Source: Taibaiella helva (GTDB lineage: Bacteria > Bacteroidota > Bacteroidia > Chitinophagales > Chitinophagaceae). Taken from it: a stretch of DNA of 64,000 bases. The notes beneath the pieces were generated by a model, which was given only the letters and a program-made list of their open reading frames with translations, ran no database searches and was not told where the DNA came from. Position numbers and translations under genes: made by a program. Every line of letters starts with the position of its first letter. The stretch's first letter is position 1. Shown here in pieces: positions 7,892 to 15,135 of this stretch. The stretch lies in assembly GCF_003545695.1 (NCBI RefSeq), contig NZ_QUZZ01000006.1, positions 62,001 through 126,000 on the forward strand, read 5' to 3'.

Positions 7892-10159
7892 TTAAACGTG
7901 GTATGATACGGCTTCGATATACTTTTTCAGGTACCTGCCGGTAAGCGATCCTTTGTGCTGCACGATCTGCTGCGGTGTGCCTTCGAAAACGACTTCTCCC
8001 CCTTCGATCCCTGCTCCCGGCCCCATATCGATAATCCAGTCGGCCTGACGGATCACATCAAGGTTGTGCTCAATGATCACCACCGAATTGTTTGCTGCGA
8101 TCAGGGTTTCAAAAATAATTATCAGCTTTTCGACGTCTGAAGGATGCAGCCCGCTGGTCGGCTCATCAAAAATGAAGAAAGATCCTTGCTGCTCCATTTC
8201 GGTTGCCAGCTTAAGCCTTTGCCGCTCCCCACCCGAAAAGGTATCCAGCGACTGCCCCAGGTTCATATAGCCTAAACCGGTGCGTTCGATCTGCCGCAGC
8301 ACGGCAGCCACATCGCTGTGCGCAAAAAAAGCGATTGCTTCCGATACATCCATATGCAGCACTTCGCTGATATTCTTTCCCTTGTAGGTATAGCCCAATG
8401 CTTGTTGCCGGTAGCCGGTCCCTTTACACCGCTCACAGGTTTCCACGACATCATCCATGAAAGCCAGATCGAGCGTGATCTGCCCCAGGCCGCGGCATTC
8501 GGGACAGGCGCCTTCCGCATTGGAACTAAAGAGCGAAGCGCTTACCTTATTTGCTTTACTGAACAAGCCCCTGATCTCGTCGAAGATACCGGAATAAGAG
8601 GCGAGGTGCGACCGGCGAGACCCGTTCAGCGGCTTTTGATCTATGATCCGCACATCCGGCACATATTGCGGCAACACATAGTTGATCAGGCTGCTCTTGC
8701 CTGAGCCGGCGACTCCGGTTACCACCGTCATGATACCTTCGGGTATGCGTACAGAGACCTCTTTCAGGTTGTGCACATTTGCCTCTTTGATGTCAACATA
8801 ACTTTGCGCAATACGGGGACGGAGATTCAGTGCCCTGTCCTGCCGGAAGAAAGCCCCGGTGAGCCCTTTCGACCGTTTCAAACCCGCCAGGGTACCTTCA
8901 AAAACAATTTCGCCGCCCAGCTTGCCGGCTCCGGGGCCCATATCGACGATATGATCAGCAATGGCGATCACATCAGGATCATGCTCTACAATCAGTACGG
9001 TATTGCCTTTATCCCTCAGCTGGATGACCTGCCGGTTCAGCCGGTCGACATCGCCGGGATGCAGGCCGGTGCTGGGCTCGTCGAAGATATAGACCAGCCC
9101 TGTAAGGCTGCTGCCCAGGTGCTTGACCATTTTAATCCGCTGCGACTCTCCTCCCGACAAGGTACTGGTCTCCCGGTCGAGACTCAGGTAAGACAAGCCG
9201 ATATCGCTCATATAGCCCAGCTTTTTCAATAGTTCATCCAGTAAAGAGCTAAGCGTCTTTTCTTTAATCGAACGGATAAATGCGGTAAGCGCATCGATCT
9301 GCATGGCGGCGCATTCTGCGATATTTTTGCCGTCGATCCGGCATTGCAGCACTTTTTTATTCAAACGGCTGCCCTTGCAGGCCGGGCAGTCTTTCCTGAC
9401 GACAACTTCCCTGATCATCTCCTCGTTCCGTATAACCTCCTTTGCATCCCGCTTCAGGAAGCTCCGTTCGATACGCGGGATCAGTCCTTCATATTTAACC
9501 GTCTTACCCCACTCCCGCGCTGGATGCGGCGGCTTGTGCGGCCGGGCATACAACAGCATTTCCCATTCCTCATTGGTATAATCCTTCAGCTTTTTATCAT
9601 TGTCAAAATACCCGGAATGCACATAGCGCAGCCAGCGAAAGGCGCCCGGACTGAAGGTAGGAAAACGGATCGCGCCTTCGTTGAGGGAGCGTTCTTTATC
9701 CAGCATACGATCGATATCAATACGGGTTACTTTACCCAACCCTTCGCATTCCGGACACATGCCCTGGGGGTTATTGAAAGAAAAGACATTTGAATAGCCC
9801 ACGAAAGGTTTACCTGCCCTTGAAAAAAGCAAGCGCAGCAGAGCATAGATATCGGTAGCGGTACCCAGGGTAGAACGGGCATTACCGCCGATCTTTTTCT
9901 GGTTAATAAGGATCGCTACATTCAGGTGCTGAATGCTGTCTACCTCCGGCCTTCCCATGTGCGGCAGACGGTTGCGGATATAGCTGTCATAGGTTTCATT
10001 CAGCTCACGCTGTGCTTCTGCACCTATCGTATCGAAGACCAGCGAAGACTTACCGGAACCGGATACTCCCGTAAATACCGTGATCCTGTTCTTGGGTATT
10101 TTAAGAGAGACATTTTTCAGGTTATTGCTGTGCGCGTGCCTGATAATAATAGATTCCAT
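7892..10159 (-). CDS. UvrA-like ABC ATPase lacking the UvrB-binding insert
   Basis: 755 residues with two tandem ABC ATPase units: Walker A GVSGSGKSS (about 31-39) and GVAGSGKSS, signatures LSGGESQRIK and FSGGERQRLK, and two Walker B/D-loop segments ending IFDEPSTGLHP and IFDEPTSGLHP. Zinc-binding CPEC...CPAC and CPEC...CERC modules sit in both halves. Housekeeping UvrA is about 940 residues; here the region after the first Walker A passes directly to the zinc module, so the UvrB-binding domain seems absent. That matches the UvrA2/drug-resistance class, associated with DNA-damage or intercalator tolerance. It is divergent from the uracil-DNA glycosylase operon. Confidence 0.9.
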   Translation of the reverse strand: MESIIIRHAHSNNLKNVSLKIPKNRITVFTGVSGSGKSSLVFDTIGAEAQRELNETYDSYIRNRLPHMGRPEVDSIQHLNVAILINQKKIGGNARSTLGTATDIYALLRLLFSRAGKPFVGYSNVFSFNNPQGMCPECEGLGKVTRIDIDRMLDKERSLNEGAIRFPTFSPGAFRWLRYVHSGYFDNDKKLKDYTNEEWEMLLYARPHKPPHPAREWGKTVKYEGLIPRIERSFLKRDAKEVIRNEEMIREVVVRKDCPACKGSRLNKKVLQCRIDGKNIAECAAMQIDALTAFIRSIKEKTLSSLLDELLKKLGYMSDIGLSYLSLDRETSTLSGGESQRIKMVKHLGSSLTGLVYIFDEPSTGLHPGDVDRLNRQVIQLRDKGNTVLIVEHDPDVIAIADHIVDMGPGAGKLGGEIVFEGTLAGLKRSKGLTGAFFRQDRALNLRPRIAQSYVDIKEANVHNLKEVSVRIPEGIMTVVTGVAGSGKSSLINYVLPQYVPDVRIIDQKPLNGSRRSHLASYSGIFDEIRGLFSKANKVSASLFSSNAEGACPECRGLGQITLDLAFMDDVVETCERCKGTGYRQQALGYTYKGKNISEVLHMDVSEAIAFFAHSDVAAVLRQIERTGLGYMNLGQSLDTFSGGERQRLKLATEMEQQGSFFIFDEPTSGLHPSDVEKLIIIFETLIAANNSVVIIEHNLDVIRQADWIIDMGPGAGIEGGEVVFEGTPQQIVQHKGSLTGRYLKKYIEAVSYHV

Positions 10160-10267
10160 AACAGTCGCGGTTTAATTTATCCAACCATTACTGCTTTCAT
10201 TTGTTCATGCAGGAACCATGGCCGACCGAAACATAACATATCTCTAAAACCCTTACCTTTAAGCCTG

Positions 10268-10960
10268 ATGACCTTCGCAGAGCAAGCCATTCGTTTCAAC
10301 CAGCAGCTGCATTATACCGGCGGCCCGCTCCCGGAAGGGATCAGGGTCATGAACCCTTTTACCGAGCCCGCAGTGATGAAGCTTGTCAAGACTTTTTATC
10401 ATCAATATTACGAGGATAACCAGCCGCGGCGGCTTATCCTCGGCATCAACCCGGGCCGCTTCGGTGGCGGGCTTACGGGTATCCCCTTTACCGATCCCAA
10501 AAGACTGGTGCAGGTATGCGGTATTCCTTACCAGGGCAAAGTGACGCACGAACCATCATCGGTCTTTATTTATGATATGATCGCCGCTTACGGGGGACCT
10601 GTGGCTTTTTACAAAGACTATTATATCAGCTCACCCTGCCCGCTCGGGTTCACGACAACCGATGCGGCAGGAAAAGAGAAGAATTACAATTACTACGACA
10701 GCAAAGCCTTGCTGGAAGCCACGGAGCGCTTTATGCTGGACAGCCTGCGGCAGCTCGTCGCGATGAATGTGCAAACAGATGTCTGCTTCTGCCTCGGCGC
10801 CGGCAAGAACGAACAGCACCTTAACCGCCTGAATGCACAGCATCGCTTCTTCGGAAAGATCGTTGCGCTGGAACATCCCCGTTACATCATGCAATATAAA
10901 AATCCATCCAAAGGAATGTATATCGAAAAATACGTGCAGGCTCTGAAAGGACCAGCGTGA
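10268..10960 (+). CDS. SMUG2-type uracil-DNA glycosylase family protein
   Basis: 230 residues from the ATG at 10268; the frame is open further upstream, but that part lies in the divergent promoter region and lacks homology-like sequence. The nucleotide-flipping motif region reads LILGINPGRFGGGLTGIPF (water-activating Asn in GINPG), and the second motif lies in EHPRYIMQY. This is the DUF4918/SMUG2 signature known from Bacteroidota. The enzyme would remove uracil or oxidised pyrimidines from DNA. It starts a likely operon with DUF488 and an ABC importer and is divergent from the UvrA-like gene, so two DNA-damage genes share one control region. Confidence 0.85.
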   Translation: MTFAEQAIRFNQQLHYTGGPLPEGIRVMNPFTEPAVMKLVKTFYHQYYEDNQPRRLILGINPGRFGGGLTGIPFTDPKRLVQVCGIPYQGKVTHEPSSVFIYDMIAAYGGPVAFYKDYYISSPCPLGFTTTDAAGKEKNYNYYDSKALLEATERFMLDSLRQLVAMNVQTDVCFCLGAGKNEQHLNRLNAQHRFFGKIVALEHPRYIMQYKNPSKGMYIEKYVQALKGPA

Positions 10961-10976
10961 CCGAAAACAACATGTT

Positions 10977-11336
10977 ATGAGTATCAGGCTGAAAAGAGTA
11001 TATGAAGATCCTTCGCCGGAGGATGGCTTTCGCATACTGGTGGATCGCTTATGGCCCCGTGGGCTGAAAAAAGAAGATGCAGCGATCGACAACTGGCTTA
11101 AAGCCATTGCGCCTTCCACAGCGCTGCGTCAATGGTTCAACCACGACCCGGAACGGTGGCAGGTCTTTAAGGAAAAATACCGCGGCGAGCTGGAAGGCTC
11201 AGAAGAACTAAAGGAGCTTAAAGCGCTGCTCAAAAAACACAAAACAGTGACTCTGCTGTATGGCGCGAAAGACGAGGAGCATAACCAGGCTGTCGCGTTG
11301 AAAGCCTTTCTCGGCCGGCAGCGAAAAGCAACTTAG
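10977..11336 (+). CDS. DUF488 family protein (YeaO-like)
   Basis: 119 residues. It shows the family pattern: LKRVYEDPSPEDGFRILVDRLWPRGLKK at the N-terminus, NHDPERWQVFKEKY in the middle and VTLLYGAKDEEHNQAVAL at the C-terminus. The biochemical role of DUF488 is not established. It begins 16 bp after the glycosylase gene and ends 1 bp before the ABC ATPase gene, so all four genes are probably co-transcribed. Confidence 0.88.
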   Translation: MSIRLKRVYEDPSPEDGFRILVDRLWPRGLKKEDAAIDNWLKAIAPSTALRQWFNHDPERWQVFKEKYRGELEGSEELKELKALLKKHKTVTLLYGAKDEEHNQAVALKAFLGRQRKAT

Positions 11337-11337
11337 C

Positions 11338-12297
11338 ATGATTGAGTTCAACCGGGTAAGCAAATCCTATCATCAGCGCAAAGTGATCGACGACCTGAGC
11401 TTTACGGTAAAGGAAGGTGAGAACTTCATCTTGCTGGGCACCAGCGGCTGCGGCAAGACCACCACGCTGAAGATGATCAACCGGCTGGTGAGCCCCGATA
11501 CGGGTATCGTACGACTCGATGGGGAAGACATCGGCGGGCTGCCCGTCGAGCAGCTGCGCCGGCGCATCGGCTACGTATTGCAGCACAGCAGTCTCTTTCC
11601 TCATTATACCGTTGCCGAGAACATTGCGGTAGTGCCGCGCCTGCTGGGCTGGAACAAACCGAAGATCGACGGACGCTGCCGGCAGCTGGCGGCAAAGCTG
11701 CGACTGCCCGAATCCTGCCTGCACAGCTATCCGGGGCGCCTGAGCGGCGGCGAAGCCCAACGCGTGAACCTGGCCAGGGCGCTGGCCGCCGATCCGCCCC
11801 TGCTCCTGATGGACGAACCCTTCGGCGCGCTGGATACGATCACACGTGCAGCGATCCGCAGGGAATTCCTGGATCTCGACGAGCTGAAATCCAAAACGAT
11901 CATGATGGTCACGCATGATGTACAGGAGGCCTTTGAGCTGGGCGATACCATATGCCTTATGGACAGCGGACGCGTGATGCAGACCGGCAGCCCGGCGGAG
12001 CTGCTGTTCCGGCCGGCGAATAACTTTGTAAGGGATTTTTTATCGGGCGCGTATACACAGCTCATCTATACCGTGGTGCACCTGTCGGACCTCTGGCCCT
12101 GGTTGGAGCAGAACAGCGACGGACAGGATAGCGACAACGTCTTCTCTGGAAAAAATACACTATGGGATGCCATTACGGCTGTTCCGGATAAGAATGACCA
12201 CACCTTACGACTGCGTATCCGGCACGAAGCCGCAGAAAAAAGCGTATCGCTGGAAGGATTACTGACCGCATTGAACCATTACCAAAAGCACCGTTAA
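11338..12297 (+). CDS. ABC transporter ATPase, OpuCA/ProV type
   Basis: 319 residues. Walker A GTSGCGKT (34-41), Q-loop QHSSLFPH, signature LSGGEAQRVNLARAL, Walker B LLLMDEPFGALD and switch His in MMVTHDVQEA are all present. The first 240 residues match the quaternary-amine/osmoprotectant importer ATPases, and the C-terminal 80 residues do not show a clear CBS pair. It overlaps the permease gene by one base (TAATG). It energises import through the fused permease/binding protein encoded next. Confidence 0.92.
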   Translation: MIEFNRVSKSYHQRKVIDDLSFTVKEGENFILLGTSGCGKTTTLKMINRLVSPDTGIVRLDGEDIGGLPVEQLRRRIGYVLQHSSLFPHYTVAENIAVVPRLLGWNKPKIDGRCRQLAAKLRLPESCLHSYPGRLSGGEAQRVNLARALAADPPLLLMDEPFGALDTITRAAIRREFLDLDELKSKTIMMVTHDVQEAFELGDTICLMDSGRVMQTGSPAELLFRPANNFVRDFLSGAYTQLIYTVVHLSDLWPWLEQNSDGQDSDNVFSGKNTLWDAITAVPDKNDHTLRLRIRHEAAEKSVSLEGLLTALNHYQKHR

Positions 12298-13856
12298 TGC
12301 AGGAACAACCGACACTATGGGCCTTTATGCAACAGCAGAGCGACAAGCTGCTGGACCAGACGTTGCAGCATATCGGGCTTACCTTTATCTCCTTGCTGAT
12401 TGCTGTGCTGATAGGCTTGCCGCTCGGTATTGCTATTGCCCGCAAAGAGAAGCTCTCGGGTCTTGTGCTTGGCTTTGCCGGTATTTTACAGACTATTCCC
12501 AGCATTGCCTTGCTGGGCTTTATGATCCCCCTGTTCGGTATTGGTCCCAAGCCGGCGATCATCGCACTGTTCCTCTATGCCCTGCTTCCCGTGATCCGCA
12601 ATACCTATACGGGCATCAGGGGTGTTGACCCCAATATCAGGGAAGCCGCGCGGGGACTGGGTATGAGCAGTCGTCAATCACTGTTTAAAGTGGAGCTGCC
12701 CCTGGCCATGCCCGTGATCCTGGCAGGTATCCGTACCGCTACCGTGATCAACGTCGGCGTAGCGACGCTGGCAGCTTATATCGCTGCCGGCGGATTGGGT
12801 GAATTTATCTTTGGGGGAATCTCCCTCAACAATACGAAAATGATCCTGGCCGGAGCGATACCGGCCGCGCTGCTGGCGCTGCTCTTCGACTTCCTGCTAT
12901 CGCGGCTGCAGCGGCTGCGGCTGAAGAAGACCAGGGCGGTATTGCTGCCTTTGGTATGCCTGCTCACGCTGTCCTCTTTTTATATGCTGCCGGCCATGTA
13001 TCATAAAGGGCTGCTGGCCGGCTTTACTCCCGAGTTCATGGGCAGGCAGGATGGTTATCCCGGGCTCAAACAGTGCTACGGGCTTAATATCCGTACGGTA
13101 GTGATCAGCGATGCCGTGATGTACCAGGCCGCCTACGAAAAGCAGCTCGACGTGATCAGCGGCTACAGCACCGACGGACGCATCAAAGCTTTTGACCTGG
13201 TTACCCTTGATGACGATAAAGGCATTTTTCCACCCTACTATGCGGCGCCGATTGTACGGCAGGCTGTGCTCGACCAGTACCCCGAGCTGGAAAGCACCCT
13301 GGAAAAGCTGGCGGGCCAGATCAATGACTCCGTGATGACAGAATTGAATTACTGCGCCGACTACCGGCACGAGCCGCCGGAAAAGATTGCTGCCGATTTC
13401 CTCCGGTCCCGTGGTCTGTGGCGCCCCTCCCGTGAAGGCCATAAAGGGATCATCCGCATTGGCTCCAAGATCTTTGCCGAGCAATACATACTGGTCAGTA
13501 TGTATAGTATACTGATCAAAGGTTATACTGATCTCGACGTAGCCACCAAAACGGGCCTGGGCGGTACCAAGATTTGCTTCGATGCCCTGACCAACGGCGA
13601 GCTGGACCTCTACCCCGAATACACGGGCACCGGCTTCCTGGTGATGCTGCAGCCGGATGCCGCAACTGTCGAAAGAATGACGGCGAACAAGGATACCTTG
13701 TACCAATATGTAAGGAAAGCTTTTCAGCAGCGCTACGGGATCCGCTGGCTGTCGCCGATCGGCTTCAACAACGCCTATGCCTTAATGATGCGCCGGGAAC
13801 AGGCCCTGCAGCTGGGTATCCGGAGCATCAGCGACCTTTCTGCAAAGCTGCACTAA
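12297..13856 (+). CDS. osmoprotectant-type ABC permease fused to a binding domain with swapped halves
   Basis: 519 residues. Residues about 1-210 are a BPD-type permease with the EAA loop IREAARGLGMSSRQSLF (114-130). A hydrophobic segment (214-232) leads to an OpuAC/QAT-family binding domain. In usual members this domain starts with IRIGSK..EQYIL and ends with the YSTDGRI...DDDKGFFPPYYAAP half. Here the latter half comes first (about 240-374) and the IRIGSK...YPEYTGTG...NNAYAL...ISDL half follows (385-519). The domain is therefore circularly permuted. Substrates of this family include glycine betaine, choline, carnitine and ergothioneine; which one applies cannot be told. Confidence 0.88.
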   Translation: MQEQPTLWAFMQQQSDKLLDQTLQHIGLTFISLLIAVLIGLPLGIAIARKEKLSGLVLGFAGILQTIPSIALLGFMIPLFGIGPKPAIIALFLYALLPVIRNTYTGIRGVDPNIREAARGLGMSSRQSLFKVELPLAMPVILAGIRTATVINVGVATLAAYIAAGGLGEFIFGGISLNNTKMILAGAIPAALLALLFDFLLSRLQRLRLKKTRAVLLPLVCLLTLSSFYMLPAMYHKGLLAGFTPEFMGRQDGYPGLKQCYGLNIRTVVISDAVMYQAAYEKQLDVISGYSTDGRIKAFDLVTLDDDKGIFPPYYAAPIVRQAVLDQYPELESTLEKLAGQINDSVMTELNYCADYRHEPPEKIAADFLRSRGLWRPSREGHKGIIRIGSKIFAEQYILVSMYSILIKGYTDLDVATKTGLGGTKICFDALTNGELDLYPEYTGTGFLVMLQPDAATVERMTANKDTLYQYVRKAFQQRYGIRWLSPIGFNNAYALMMRREQALQLGIRSISDLSAKLH

Positions 13857-14024
13857 GCTTGCTTCTCCACGTGCTCAAAAAGTATCCGGTATCAAAGTGC
13901 TTGTGCACACCAACTTTGAAGCCCGGGCCTGGTACAATAAACGAGGCAAGAGCCACCGGGCTGCGCTTTCACAGCATTCCGCTTTGAAAGCCGGCCTTAT
14001 GCTACTTTTCTCCAGGTTAAAAAA

Positions 14025-14041
14025 CTGGCACGATTTTTGTT
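14025..14041 (+). promoter_or_regulatory. candidate sigma-54 promoter
   Basis: CTGGCACG-N4-TTGTT fits the sigma-54 consensus YTGGCACG-N4-TTGCW except for T in place of the C in the -12 GC. It lies 11 bp before the ATG of the small gene that follows, which would give a very short leader. Confidence 0.4.
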
Positions 14042-14052
14042 TGTTATAAAAT

Positions 14053-14373
14053 ATGAAACAAAATGAGCTGGCAGAAAAAATCAGGATTCTATTCAAGTCC
14101 TGGATCGCGCTGGATTTCATTCGTTTCACTTGGCGTTACCGTCCCAGGCAGGGCGGCATGCATTATGAATGTACGCTTGAGTGGCATAAGCGTTCGCTGA
14201 CGTTGTCCATCCCCGCGCAGATCATGACGGATGTGGAGGCAGCTGTGGAAGCTTTTAAGCAGCAGCTTCGCCTGCAGGGCTATCCCGGTCTTCTGCTCCC
14301 CAGGCATTTGTTTGAACAAAAGCACAATACCAACCCAACAATACCAAGATGCAGCAAGCCCCTATATCTTTAG
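14053..14373 (+). CDS. hypothetical protein, 106 aa
   Basis: I do not recognise this protein. It begins MKQNELAEKIRILFKSW, carries a run of aromatic and basic residues (FTWRYRPRQGG), then an amphipathic helix (MTDVEAAVEAFKQQLRLQG). There is no signal peptide. The 3' end runs into a terminator hairpin, so the last residues are encoded by the hairpin DNA; this may mean that the real protein is shorter or that the end is degenerate. A sigma-54-like element precedes it. It is a single-gene unit, convergent with the NarL-type regulator. Confidence 0.5.
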   Translation: MKQNELAEKIRILFKSWIALDFIRFTWRYRPRQGGMHYECTLEWHKRSLTLSIPAQIMTDVEAAVEAFKQQLRLQGYPGLLLPRHLFEQKHNTNPTIPRCSKPLYL

Positions 14374-14385
14374 GGGCTTTTTTTT
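14356..14385 (+). terminator. Rho-independent terminator
   Basis: An 8-bp stem AAGCCCCT/AGGGGCTT with an 8-nt loop is followed directly by a T-run (14380-14385). It overlaps the 3' end of the preceding small gene. Confidence 0.8.
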
Positions 14386-14412
14386 ATGTGTGTTTGTTCG
14401 AACACATCCGTT

Positions 14413-14454
14413 CCCTAAGAGAAGTCAAGTTTTAAAACTTGACTTCTCTTAGGG
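14413..14454. repeat. 42-bp perfect palindrome
   Basis: Two 21-bp arms (CCCTAAGAGA... and its complement ...TCTCTTAGGG) abut with no spacer; the centre is TTTTAAAA. It lies between convergent genes, 27 bp from the stop codon of the NarL-type regulator, and may act as terminator for that operon (its minus-strand copy ends TTAGGGAACGG, without a T-run). Confidence 0.85.
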
Positions 14455-14480
14455 GAAAGCTGGTTTCTTAACCGCATCGT

Positions 14481-15131
14481 TTATTTCACCAGGCCCAGCT
14501 GTATAGCCACGCGGATAAGGCCTACCGTGTTCTTCACGTCCAGCTTCTGTATCAGGTTGTTGCGATGATTCTCAGCGGTATGATAGCTGACAAAGAGCTT
14601 CTCGGCGATCTCACGGGTTGTGTATTCTGCAGCAATGAGTTCAAGCACTTCTTTCTCCCTTTGCGTGAGCTCGGGAACAACGCCTTTGCTCTGCGATTGA
14701 TACTTAAAATGCAGCATATTCTGCATCAGCTGCTCCTTAAGAGAGGTATCGATATATTCCTTATCTTCTGCTACGGCCTCTATTGCTTCCAGCAAGGTTT
14801 CCGGCTCCGCTCCCTTCAGCAGGTATCCTTTGCAGCCGCGCCGCATCATCGTGGTCACCATAGAAGGCGCGTCCAGGCTGGTCAGCACCAGTATCTTCAT
14901 GTCCGGGTACTTTTCCCGCAGCTCAGGCACCAGGTCCTTGCCCGTACGGTCGGGCAGGAGAATGTCCAGCAGCAATACATCCGGCCGGTAATAGTCCAGG
15001 CCTTCCAGCAGCTGGGCGGCATTGGTATGCGTAGTGAGGACCAATATATGCTTGTAGGGTTGCAGCAGGGCAATCAGGCCGCTGATCACCATAGGATGGT
15101 CGTCGGCAATAGCAATATGTATATTTCTCAT
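14481..15131 (-). CDS. NarL/LuxR-type response regulator
   Basis: 216 residues from the ATG at 15131; a longer frame exists upstream but would lie inside the kinase gene. The receiver domain has the acidic pair in IAIADDHPMV and phospho-acceptor Asp56 in VLLLDILLPD. The C-terminal LuxR helix-turn-helix begins LTQREKEVLELIAAEYTTRE and ends KLDVKNTVGLIRVAI. It starts 4 bp after the stop of the TPR kinase and is evidently its partner. Target genes are unknown. Confidence 0.94.
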   Translation of the reverse strand: MRNIHIAIADDHPMVISGLIALLQPYKHILVLTTHTNAAQLLEGLDYYRPDVLLLDILLPDRTGKDLVPELREKYPDMKILVLTSLDAPSMVTTMMRRGCKGYLLKGAEPETLLEAIEAVAEDKEYIDTSLKEQLMQNMLHFKYQSQSKGVVPELTQREKEVLELIAAEYTTREIAEKLFVSYHTAENHRNNLIQKLDVKNTVGLIRVAIQLGLVK

Positions 15132-15135
15132 AAGC

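Noticed and set aside
13875-14129. Minus-strand 84-codon frame after the importer operon.
   Set aside because: Overlaps the small plus-strand gene and its promoter-like element; Cys/Ser-rich and without family features.
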